Below, piece by piece: positions 43,330-55,300 of a stretch of 64,000 nucleotides of DNA (positions are counted from its first letter, which is position 1; each line of letters begins with the position of its first letter). The DNA comes from Trematomus loennbergii (lineage: Eukaryota; Chordata; Actinopteri; Perciformes; Nototheniidae), in NCBI GenBank assembly GCA_012861695.1, contig JAAOOA010000127.1, positions 21,829,267 through 21,893,266 of the forward strand, given 5' to 3'. Under the pieces are notes generated by a model, which worked only from the letters and a program-made list of their open reading frames with translations, had not been told where the DNA came from and made no database searches. The position numbers and the translations under genes are program-made.

Positions 43330-46044
43330 GTAAAGTAAAAAAATCTTTCTATGAACAGAGCTTTGATGGCTTATAGAGAGGGAAGTGCATGATTGGAAGT
43401 ATTACCAACATGAACTGTATTCGCTTTAAAGTTGTCTTCGGATCGAGTGTTTTTTGTTGTAACTTTTACGCAAGAATAGTACATGTCTAGATGCGGACAC
43501 AATTGTCTTCCGGTCCGAGCCACATCTTGAATATGAGTCAGTGTGGCACAATAGTGATCCAAAACCTCTGTGTGCGTAAAGGCAACTTTCAAGTCCCGGA
43601 TACAACTGTCGCCTCCCCAGAAAAGAGACGCAAACAACGAGGAGCTATGCGAAATCTAGTCCACGGCGGCTGTTTGGAGATGCTTCTCTTATTTAAGGGC
43701 CCCTGTTGCATTTTCCACCGTGTGCGAACAGGAAGAGAGCAGATTTAGTCATGGCTAAGTAATGTCTGCACACACCATCTAATCTCATTAGCAGTTTCCG
43801 TTCAGCCAACACTGGATGGCTTTGTGCACACAGCGAGACTTCTCAACCCGAGCATCCACAACAGAGCTCCTGAGTCCGGACCAAACCACCACAATGTCCC
43901 TGTAATGTTCCTAGAAAGTGGTGATAACATGTCTGCTGTGCTGTATCTGTAATTACTTCGCTGTAGGATTGTATATCTCTTGTATTCAAATATACAATAT
44001 GTATAATCCCCTACAACTGCCTTACTTTACATATCAAATCTGATTTATGTAGGAGGTATGTCTGCCCTACAGGAGCTGCTCCATACTTTAAAGTCCCTCT
44101 GTGCTATTTGTGGCATCTTGCAAAGGTGAATGTTTATAAGTCACACTGGCCTAATTGTATAGCTGTCAGCTCAGTGGCCAGCTTTCCTTTTGCTTCAAAG
44201 TGTCTGAACCGATCTGAACCCAGACTTTGGTTTGGGTTTTTAAAGGGTGGATCTGTGGAAAGATGACAATGACTTGATCTTGTGACCCTCTCCCTTTTGG
44301 GATTTTTGTGGGAAGTGTGGCATGACTGGGGAAATGCTCCCCTGCTGTGGGATCCCCTCTCTCTCAACATTTGTCCTTGGAAGTAGAATGGGAGGAAGTC
44401 CTGACTCTGACAGGTTTGTAGTTTCACGTGGAAGATAGAAAACTCAGGGGATGCATTGTGTCGGAAATGAGTTCAGCCCTCTCGCTCTCTCTCCTCTCCG
44501 GACAGAGACATGTAGTTTAAAGGCAAGAGTGTTATCATTGTTCTTAAGCATTAGTCACTAATTGTTCCTCACATCCACCGATAAGACGGCAAAGATGAGA
44601 CTCAGGCAGGTCCATCACTATCTATCGAGCTGTGTAGTAGGAATTATTTTGATTTAACAAAAATAAGTCAAACTTCTCAAACAAATAGCCAAAGGACAAT
44701 CAAATTGACACTAATGTTAGCAACACTCTGATTTATTACAGTAAATATCAGATTAAAGAATAAATTGAGACTATAAATCATCTTTGAACCTGATTTAGGA
44801 TCAACTTTTGGAACCTTTTTTTAAATAATAATTGCAATGGACTCATTCACCAAAAATGTATTAAAAGTTTAGCCCTATCCACACACATGTCTATCTGATG
44901 TTAGCTTATAACTAAAGATTGTTCATCATCGAATATCCTCTTAAACATTCCTCTGCCTCTAAAATGTCAGAAAAAAAGTAATGGGCATCACAGTTTCTCT
45001 GATTCCAAGGGGATGTCTTCAAATAGCTGGTTTTGTCCGACAAAATCTCGAACATATTCAATTTAAAATCATTGAATGTACTGATAAAGCATAAAAACCT
45101 CACATTTGAGAAGCTGGAAACAACGGCATGTCATTTTAGCTTAATAAACGACTTAACTATTAATCAATTACCGAAAACACTGCCAATCTATTAATTGCAA
45201 TTTAACTAATTGATTAATCCTTTCAGCGCTAATCTGGTGTTGCTATCCATGGTGACAGAAACAGCCCCCCTACACACATATACACACACTCATACACACA
45301 CTCACAGTATTAAGACGTGAGCTCGTAGCAGGCAGACAGGAGCTGCGAGGCTGCACATTCCTCTATTAAAGGAATAACCCACCCTGGGCCGTCATACTTC
45401 CTGTGGAGAGAGGGCCAGGTTGAACCGCAGCATATTTCTGGCTTGAGCTGTTGTTCCTCCTTATACTCTTTTTTTCTTCTTCTTCTCTTCTGCTGCTGCT
45501 ACATTACACTACACTCTTTAAAACACACTGTTCTATTCATCACCGGTGGACTCGTCCTTACACCACATGTTACAGGCCGTTTCCTTCTCAGCCAGTAACC
45601 TCATTTAGTCTGTGCCGTAAAAGGAGACTGGCAAGACGGAAATCACCAAAATGGATTTTAAATCAAGATAAAGTATCAGTTCTTGTTCTTAACAGTTTCT
45701 CTAAACACACAAGGTAGGTTTTATTATAAATAAGCAATTAGTTTAAGTCTAGAAAATAGAAATAATGAGCACAGTGGAGTGCAAACAGCTTACAGGCTGG
45801 TTTTCCTCAGGGGTTTGAATTGTGTGCTTATTCTGTCATTTAGCATCCGGCAGGTAGTGTAGGAAGTTTATGTGCTTTTCTTCTAGGACACATCGCTGGG
45901 TGGCAATTTTACTTTTTTATCTTGCAGAGAAAAGGCCACAGGAGGACGACATCTTATTATAATTTTTTTTAAAACATTGAAGGCGTTTTATGTTCGTTTC
46001 CAGTCCAATGTTTTCACTCACGCTGGTCATGTCTTGCTGCAGGT

Positions 46045-49000
46045 ATGGACAGCGCCATCACTCTGTGGCAGTTCCTGCTGCAGCTGCTGCTGGACCAAAG
46101 TCACAAGCACCTGATATGTTGGACGTCCACTGACGGAGAGTTCAAGCTCCTGAAGTCAGAGGAAGTGGCCAAGCTGTGGGGGCTGCGCAAGAACAAGACC
46201 AACATGAACTACGACAAGCTGAGCCGAGCCCTGCGCTACTACTACGACAAGGTGAGGCCATTTGGGTCATATGAAGGGGTCGCGTTTGTGTTGTAGTTCA
46301 ACTAATCTTTTCATTGCAGGTTTTGAAACCGACAGGACCTGAAGTACATCTACAAAATGTTGTTGTTCTCTTTAAACCACAATCTCCCCTGATAGACACT
46401 TCCACTTCCTCTTTGTCAGAAAACACAAAGTAGAAATCTGGTTGTTATGTACCACTCTTGACAAAGAGTTGTCTCAGTATGTCTTCACTATCACCATCCC
46501 TGTGATGATCAAGATATGTTGTTATTTTCTTTATTTGTTTCAGTTTGCTATACCTACACATTTTCCTCATCATTTGTGCATTTGTGTGTTTTGCAGAACA
46601 TCATCAAGAAGGTGATTGGCCAGAAGTTTGTCTATAAGTTTGTGTCCTTCCCTGAGATCCTGAACATGGACCCTCAGGCGGTGGAGATGGGTCTGGCCTC
46701 TGGCAGGTTTCCCCTGCAGGAGGGAGAGGCCTCAGAGCTGGAGGTAGAGGAAGAGGAGGAGGAGGAAGGGGAGGAGGAGGCCCAGAGGAGAACCCTGGCG
46801 CAGCAGTGTAGGAACGACTACCTCCGCTCCGGCCTCTACTCTTCCTTCAGCATCAGCTCGCTGCAGAACCAGCCCGAGTTGCTGCGCGCGCTGCGGGAGC
46901 GCCAGGAGGAGCCGCGCTCCGTCATCCGCTTCGGCACCAATGCCAACGAGAGGAGCTCTCCCCCCTCTATTAAGTCAGAATCCTACATCCCGCCATCCAA
47001 ACACCGGTCCCTGTCCTCCCCCCACACCCACACATCCCGGAGCTGGAGCCCTGCCGTCTTCGAGGAAGAGGAGCCCTCCGACCACAGCGCCCAGCCCCTC
47101 AACCTCTCCTCCGGGCACCGGGAGCGCGCCATGCAGCCCCCGGAGAAGAGGAGCAGCAGCAGCGCCGGTAGAAGTAGCTCTAGTAGTTACCAAGGAGATG
47201 GACTCCCACCAAAAAGCAAAAAGCCCAAAGCTCTGGAGATCTCCGCCCCGTCTCTGCTGTTCTCAGGGAGCGACATCGGCTCCATCGCCCTGAACAGCCC
47301 GGCCCTGCCATCCGGATCCCTCACCCCCGCCTTCTTCACTGCTCAGGTGAGACCATTTATCTGACTGATGCCCAACCATCACTGTGAGAGCACGGCCAGG
47401 TCACATGACTGCACTTTGTGTGTGTTTCCTGCCCGTGATCAAAGGGTCTCCTCTCTCTGACACACGTCTGATTGTTTACAGACTCTTAAAGTTATGTTTG
47501 TCAGCACTTTTGGGGGAGAAGGTGTTCCCAAGCAATGAAATATGATACATAATGTAAGCATGACAGGTTTACAGGTTCAACACCTCAGACTCCTCTAAAA
47601 CCGGCTTCATATCTATCTAGTCTAGACATGTTTGCACACCTTATGATTTCTCCCTTTAAAGCGCTCTTATTTCCACTCTCAATAATGTACGGTGGATTAG
47701 AGATCGTCTCACTCTGTGCCAGCTACAGGTGAAGTACAGTGACACCAATAATAAATCAAATCTATTGAAAGAAGGAGAATAAATCCTGTGATGCTATCTG
47801 TGTGCTGGCCGGCCACACAGAGAGGATGGGATCCGTCCAGAGTATGATGTCAGTGCCCCCAAAGCGCTCAGAGAGCAGCCAGAGACATCTGACACAGCCT
47901 GGCATGTTTCTGTGGAAAGACTACTGCTATATTTATTTAAGTAGTCACTTGAGCTAAAATATCCTTAAGAAACAGGCAGAGAAAAGGCAGGATTTTAGGG
48001 TGATATGTGCACAGGCACTTTCAGGTCAATTTAACAGTTTTGAACAAATGCAAATTAAATCAAATGTAATGCGTCACTGTCTGTGTTTGGGATTTAAACT
48101 TCAAAACATTTCAATAAACAGTTTTGTGGGGCAAAAGCCAAAATGACTGCCAGAATGTTTATGTGCTGCAAATAACAGGCCTTATGGAAGTATGTCAACG
48201 CTAAAATTAAAGTTAGAGAAAATATAGTACACAAGCAAACTGGAATTTTTCAAGCAATTTGTGGTACATTTCTCTTTTTGTTGTCTAGTGTTGATCAATA
48301 CGACTGCTTGAAGGTGAATTATGCTTTTACGGTACTGTATTAAATGTGTTCTGACACACATTTAGAGCCAAATTATTCCAGCTGGGACCTTTTTATCTTT
48401 GCCATAACGCTAAAAGGTATTTAATAATCTGTTTAATGTGCTTACATTGGCGTTGTTACAAAGCTAAATGACTCTGCCACATCAGAGGTGTATCCACACT
48501 TTGAGAAAGCCATTATTACTACACTCTCACTGTCTGTTTATGGGGGCGCAAAAAGGGAGATCAGAGGAAAACAAGCAATTTACAGGAATCTTCGGCAAGT
48601 CCAACCTATGAGAGGGGGGAAGAGGCCCTAAGTGATGCCATATGCTCCAATAATTCCATTAATAATGGGAGCGGGGCTGGGTCCCTCCACAACACTGGCT
48701 CACTTCTCTGAGGTGACACAGGGGAAAGTAGGGGGGGAGGGGGGAGAGCAGGCCAGGGGAGAGAGGGAGAAATTGATTTCATATGTTTTCTCCCTGCTTG
48801 GAGTTTGAAGTGCTTGAGGACCCCCAGCCTCCCCCCAATCAACAACAACCCCCACCCCCTCCCCACGTCACCCCTGTATTCTGGGGAGAAACCACAGACT
48901 TCCTTCCTGCTCCGTCAGTTGTTTTTCCAAACGCCAATACCCGTCCATTTACCGTTTCGGCATGTTTCGCATTACCCAAGCCCTCAGAGCAATGCTCTCC

Positions 49001-50377
49001 AAGCAGTGGGTCTCTGTGTTTTTATTTAAAAAGAAATATTGTCTTCCCCTTGGTTTCTCGTATTTACACAAAGCCTCCCCTCCTCCCTCTGTGTTCCCCC
49101 CCCTTGCAGACTCCCTCTGGTCTGCTGCTGGCTCACAGTCCTCTGCTGTCAGGCATCCACTTCTGGAGCAGTCTGAGCCCCGTCGCCCCGCTCAGCCCCG
49201 CCCGGCTGCAGGGCCACGGCTCCCTCTTCCAGGTAAAACACACACAGGTGGAGACACATAAGGGGGGGTGGGGTTCCTAAGTGTTTACCGGTATCGTTTG
49301 AAAGCCGAGGAGGACGTTAAGAGGCAGCACGGGTGAAATGAGCTCTGCCGCAAAATCCCCTTACTTCCCAGCAGTTGTTAACATCAGCTGAGTAATATAA
49401 AGGAATTCCTAAGTATTTGTTACAGGCAGGACTTGGCTCCGGTTTTATTGACAAAACTTTATCGAATCCTTTGTTTCTTCAGAATCAGAACCGGTTTTAT
49501 TACCAAGTAGGTTTACACATACGAGGAATTTGCTTTGGTGTAAATGTTGCACACTAGACACAGACAAAATTTTTTTCTTTTAAGAAAGGAGCAAAAAAAG
49601 GGTATTATTATAGAAGCTATTTTAAAAAAGAAAATGTTTAAAGACTATTGTAGCAAATTAAAGATTAAGACAACATTTACAAAATATAAATATTTAACAA
49701 ACTGAGTACAGTCAAATAAAATATGACGGATACTTATACCCATAATGGGCATTAACATTGATCTCTATGTCTTTGAATACCTGCATGAATTGCATAATTT
49801 CACTTTAACACAAAGAATATACTAAACTTTAAAACAAGACGTCTATGAGATCTGCGAAGGAGCGAGACACTCGAAGCTATTCGAGTTAGTAAGCAGGTCC
49901 AGCAGAGGTGTCCTGTTTCAGCGCTTGTGAGAGAGAGAGAGGAAATCCTGTGAATACTTCCTGTTTGAGCCCAGGGGAGCCAGTCTGAACAGGGTGGACT
50001 GGTTTGAGAGCTGCTCCTCATTTGTGAAAAACACACACTCACCACACCCCCACCGCAGCCGCACACACACCATACCGGATTCTTTGTGCAGAAACAGTGT
50101 TGACTTCTCCTTCTGTTGTGGAGGTAGAGGGGGACAGAGACGAACAGGAAGAGGCACAATGAATACAAAAACAGGAAACCAGAGCAGTGACAAAGCTGCA
50201 GTTCCTCTGCGGAAAGCAGCTTTCATAGAACCTCGTCCCCTCCTCGCTAACTCCCTCCCTCTCTCTCTTCCTCCACAGTTCCCCAGCCTAATCAACGGAC
50301 ACATGCCTATCCCCCTGCCAAACCTGGAAGGAACACCCTCCTCCCTGCTCCTGTCCCACATCACCCACAAATCCTGA
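46045..50377 (+). CDS. elk3: ELK3 (Net) ETS-domain ternary complex factor, complete coding region
   Basis: Nuclear ETS factor of the ternary complex group that binds serum response elements with SRF and switches from repressor to activator on MAPK phosphorylation. Exons: 46045-46251, 46597-47346, 49110-49232, 50279-50377; 1179 nt, 392 aa plus stop (human 407), no frameshift. The N-terminal ETS domain (residues about 5-86) shows [30 protein letters not shown] and [10 protein letters not shown] Glu-rich run (about residues 118-131) follows, longer than I know in human. IKSE near residue 194 fits a SUMO site; PLNLS near residue 236 is the CtBP-binding motif. [11 protein letters not shown] is the MAPK docking D-domain. 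The C-terminal activation domain carries the S/T-P sites in [13 protein letters not shown] and an ERK-docking FQFP split across the last splice junction. [19 protein letters not shown] identifies ELK3 rather than ELK1/ELK4 in my judgement. Confidence 0.96.
49480..49750. repeat. Dispersed repeat in elk3 intron
   Basis: Begins with AGAATCAGAACCGGTTTTATT and ACCAAGTAGGTTTACACATAC, words typical of a high-copy fish interspersed repeat, followed by AT-rich decayed sequence. A related but different element lies at 10370-10520 (CTTTTATTGTCATTTGTGCA). Family not assigned. Confidence 0.5.
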
Positions 50378-51013
50378 TCCAGGGTCTGCGGATCAAAACC
50401 TCCCATCTTCATGCATCCCTTGTTCTGAGCGATCATCAGCAGCAGCAACCATCTCGTGTCCGTCTTGTTAGATTTCGCTTCAAAAAGTCCTAGGAGACAG
50501 TTTGTGACCTCACTTTTTTGCACTTGAGTTGCTTTAGATTCCAGTGGTTGAAAGCACTTGGTAAAAGCCATACGCCGCGATGTCTGAGAGACGTCTGGCT
50601 CTTTATAACGTACAGCACATTTCCACATGACCCTGTCCACGCTGGACAGTAGAGACGCATAGCTCGCTGCAAACGGCTAGCCAGCCGCTCATTCTGCGCA
50701 GAGAGCTTGGTTATTTTAATCTTGTATAAATACAAAAAAATCGTTGTTTTCCATAAGTGTTCATCACAACGTGAAACTGGTTGTTTTACTTGTGTGGTTT
50801 TCTATGTAATGTATGCACTATGCTTCTCAGATAGTACCGGCTGTGCCTTGTTGTCCTATTTTTCTCTTTCCAAAACCTTTTAATGAAGACGAGATTTCAA
50901 ATCAATGAAAAACCTTTGTAACACTTGTAATGTTCTTTTTTTTTTATACTGGACTTGGTATACAGTTTGTATTCTGTATAATTTTGTATTGTGAAGAATG
51001 TCTTGTCATTTTC

Positions 51014-51019
51014 AATAAA
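51014..51019 (+). terminator. elk3 polyadenylation signal AATAAA
   Basis: AATAAA 637 bases after the elk3 stop, in TTTTCAATAAACAAAG, preceded by a T-rich stretch. Position fits a normal 3' UTR. The elk3 and cdk17 transcripts converge on this interval. Confidence 0.65.
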
Positions 51020-52234
51020 CAAAGCATTGAATGCTTAAACACAGTGTCTTTAAATCCAACATTTTACAGTAGCTAGAAGTGTCCGTACAGCAGAGAGAAA
51101 CACAACCAGGTCACATGACTTCTGTTTAAACTTTAGATTTAATTTTCTTTACTCTGGAAAAAAGCTAAAATATGGGAGGGCATCTGCAATGAAATCCCAC
51201 ACCAATAACAATTATCAACAAATAAAGTTAAAGAATATCATACAAAACATCTCTTGTAACACTGTTAAATAGACTGACTCAGGATGGTATTCACTAGGGG
51301 CAGGACTATAGCTCGCGCTCCGAATCAGGAGCTCAGTGGCTGTGTGCTTCCTCATACAACAGAGCAGGCATGCAACACAAAGATGGAGCCAATCCAGAAA
51401 CAAAAAGATACATTTTTTTTTTTCTACATTTGATGGAGATGGGAATGGCAGAGAGGAGAACACATCTGCGAAGCTCAAAGCCAGCAGAGTCCAACACTGG
51501 GGGTTCACGTTCACCTCCCCTTGTAACAGACTGGAGAAGTGTCAGATTGAGATGGAAAAAGGATGAGAAGGAGGTTCACTTTAGTTACATAATTATGTTT
51601 TATTCAGAGCTAAGAGGCGTTACTAATCCTGTAATGCCCTTGTCATTATTTCTACGTTTGCTTTTCCCTCCTGCATGTGTTCCTTGGTCACGACAGAAAC
51701 CGCAGCATCCTGGAATGATATGCCAGCCTCTGACAAGAGCGGGATCTTTTTTGGCTGCACTGCTCTCCTAGTAACCTCCAGTTAGGATAAAATGATCAGT
51801 TATATCAAAGCCAGCCTCGGAGTAAACGTCACAAATGATGGGTGCAGCTGAGAAACAGCACCGTGGCAACAGAGACAGTAATCAAACCCTATTGAGTTGC
51901 TACAGAAACATGCCTCTGCTCACTGTGTGCCTCACACACCCCCACACACACTGAGGAGTTTCGAGGCTGAGTTTTTCTTATGTATGAAAATGGAAATGAC
52001 AAAAAAACTTAAAATACCACCACTTCAAAAGAAATTAAATCTATACACATTGCATGTACTCATTAAAGTGACTGAGCCCGTTAGAATTCTAGACAGTAGT
52101 TGGATTTAGCAGCAAATTCTCTTCTCAATAAATATAGATGTACAGTATATAAATGTCTCTCATTGGCCAGATTCAGGCCAGACCTGGAAAGGGGATCGGT
52201 CGCACTGTGGACGAGTTTCCCAAGTTGGGGGGGG

Positions 52235-52275
52235 TTTGTAATGATGAGGATGATGGTGATGATGAAGATGATGCT
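52235..52275. repeat. (GAT)n trinucleotide microsatellite
   Basis: GATGAGGATGATGGTGATGA and the following imperfect GAT/GAA triplets, about 100 bases beyond the cdk17 stop in its probable 3' UTR. Confidence 0.7.
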
Positions 52276-52362
52276 CCATGCCAACATCCATCTCAGGTTA
52301 CTGATCCATCGGCGAGACTGTACAGCTATCCTTCCCAAATAAAAAAATACAGTCCAGAGAAT

Positions 52363-55300
52363 CTAAAACAGCATGCTCTGTCTTCTGCTCTTTCCGTTGC
52401 CTGAGGGGAGACAAAGAGAGAAACATACATTATTTAGTTTTTATTTTCAGTTTACAGCAGGACCCCAAACCCCAGAATCTACATGGAAAGGTTTGCAACA
52501 ACTACTCCCATAATGCTTGTTAACAGGAACTACGACGGAGTTTAGTATGAGCCTTATAATACAAATAAAACATCACAATATTTCTTTACAAAATACCTTA
52601 ATATCATGATGATACTTCAGGGTTGACATTTGCTGCATTGACAAAATATTAACACAATGAGACATTTGATAAAGAATCATCAGTAATGTGGATATAATGG
52701 ATAACATCACACAACAACTAGAACTTCACTGCAATATAAACAATAACAACAGAATAAGTAAAACTACTAATCTAAGAAAATATCTATTCCCATGTTACAA
52801 TACGAATACATTGCCCAGCCCTAACCTAAGCCTAATTTTTCACCTTTATATTTGTTTACATTCTGGCAAATAGGTGACATTAAAAGTGTCATTATTTAAG
52901 TATAAGCAGCTCCTGTATGCAATGTGAACAAGTATGTATGGAAAACATTCACTGGATGTATTTGATGCAGAAGAAAGCCAATTAAAGGAGCAGTTACTAT
53001 AGTTACTACAGTTACTATAGCAGTTTTCTATTAACTAACTAACTACTAGTGGATTTAAGACTGGTTATTTGCCATGGAAGTCAGATAAAATGAGTCCTCA
53101 GTATCCTCATTGTAAGTCACATTCACTGTAAACACTCTTTGCATGCAGTGAGTTCATTTTTAGAAGGAAAATGCACATTTGTTATATTATAAATGGTTCA
53201 ATTACATGAATTGCCTCCATAAGGTGTGGCACAAGCACAGCTAAAACCGTTTACCAAGTTCATGAACAGGCCTGACTCACTTCCTGTTGTTTTTAAAAAA
53301 ACCTAGCATGCAGCTGTCTCTTCCCCCCCCATGCAGTATCTTAGACTCAAGGCTCCCCTTCAACTCTCCCTCGGCCCCCTGGGGAGGCACATCTCATAAT
53401 TTAGATTCACAGTGAATACAAAAGCAATCAAAGTGCTTATCCATGATTCATCCCTCACCTGACTCGGGGTATGATGAGTTCCGGTAGCCGGGATCTCTCT
53501 GCAACTGGACCTCCTTCAGTGTGAATATGGATATGCCTGTCAGACACAAAGGGCCGTCAGTGCTACAGAAATCACATCTTGCCAAGAAAATAGTTTATTT
53601 GTCATGAAGCTGTAACTGATACTCGCTGTTCGCTGCAATATCCTTCAACTCGTAGCCTGCCAAGTCTGATTACGGCGTTTCATTACTCACTCTCTGGCAG
53701 TGCGAGCACACGTGGCCCCAGGCTCCTGAAGTACGGCTGTTTCATTGCTTCATCAGCGGAGATCCTCTTTTTCGACTCATACTGAAATTCGGCAGTGAGA
53801 GAAAGACACAGTTATTAAAAAAGAAAGGAGGTCAGCAATGTGTTGTTGCTCCTTGATTTACTTCTGTCCACAAATACAGCCCTAACATATCTGCTAAATG
53901 TGTCGCACTGCTTTTAACATCGCAGGCATGCCTGGCAGATTTAGAGAGACTCACTTTTAGGAATGACATCAGCAGGTCAATGCCATCAGTGTCCAACCTA
54001 CAAGGGGGGGGGGGAGAGAGAGAGGTCAGTGGAGGTGGGGGTGACTCACAGATGCTGGCGAGTGTAAGGAAGGAAACAGTCAACTATTCCACAGGATTTC
54101 CTTACAGGAAGTGACAAAGAGCACACACTGCTAACTAAACAAAACCTAAATGACTAAATCTCTAAGCTTCTGAAAAGCTCTACATACAGTTACTCCTCTC
54201 GTACCTGGGTCTCAACATTTGCTCACTTCCATCCTCAATGATTACCGGCTAACAAGAGAAGTGAGGCAGAGTGTTAAAAGACTGTAGAAATGCTGTATTA
54301 ATATCTGATGTGAAATGTAATAAGATGCAGAACGCTAAATCTGTTGTAAAATAAGAGCCAATACATATTTAGAAGATAAATCAGATATTTAAGGGGGAAT
54401 TCTCACCTGGGTGCTGGTTAATGAGCGGCTGGATTTTGTACTTGGGGAACTTGTAGGACTTGAACTCGTCCATCGAGGATATCCCGGGCCAGCTGTCCTC
54501 TGTGGGAGTGCCTGTGGGGGGACATTCAATGGACCCTGTTAGTCAGGCGTTACCGTGGCAGCTGGAGGGACTTTTCGGGCTGCCACAGGGGCTGCATGCC
54601 AGGGTTAATGCGATTAAAAGCTCATATTAAAAGTTTGAGTGGTCCCCGGTCAGCAGAGGGCAGCACTGACCTAGCAGCCTGAAGATGAGGTGCAGCTCGT
54701 CCTCCACCGTGGAGCCTGGGAACAGGGGCCTGCCGGCGGCCATCTCGTAGAAAATACAGCCCACACCCTGAGAGGAGGGCAGAGAGGTGGGGTCAGGTCA
54801 GGAAAAGAAGTCTGACTGAAGATCTATCACTAATCTTTCCAACAGGTCATCTGTGTTTTTTGATCTTCTTCCCTGAATCGCACATTATATGGCCAACTAC
54901 AATTTGTCCAACGAAGGAAAAATCAAAGGAAGGATTAATTTAAGAAAGCCGGGTACTTTGAAGAGAAACCATTCATGCTTTAAATTTCATAACAGCTCGT
55001 TCAGTCGCTAACAACCATGTGCCACATCAAAGTGTTTTTACTGAAGCTTAGGACACCTGTCTGCTGCTGCACTTCATACGTTGCTCAACTTATTCAAAGA
55101 AGATCCAAACAGCGGGCTAATTCCACACTGACGGGTACAAAAAAAGATCTTTCTTCTTGAGGATCATATTTGCTTTTGCACCATCCCTGTCATATGGACA
55201 TAGAGAGTTATGAAACGTGTTTTATAACAGTTGTAATCTTTCCTGTTGAGTGCGGCCCACTCACCACATGTCGATCTGCGTGGAGTACTCAGAGGAGCCC

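Larger units (their letters stand above)
50378..52362. other. Convergent 3' UTR interval between elk3 and cdk17
   Basis: Holds the elk3 3' UTR to about 51040 and presumably the cdk17 3' UTR on the minus strand. A TTTATT at 51598-51603 could be the cdk17 AATAAA read on the minus strand. A GAT/GAA-rich microsatellite occupies about 52235-52275. No other exon recognised. Confidence 0.5.

Noticed and set aside
46940..47293. 117-residue plus-strand frame inside elk3
   Set aside because: Shadow frame of elk3 exon 3, Pro/Ser-rich because of the GC-rich coding sequence, no splice or start context of its own.
49918..50640. 240-residue minus-strand frame over elk3 exon 5
   Set aside because: Antisense to the last elk3 coding exon and 3' UTR; no conserved domain and no supporting splice structure.
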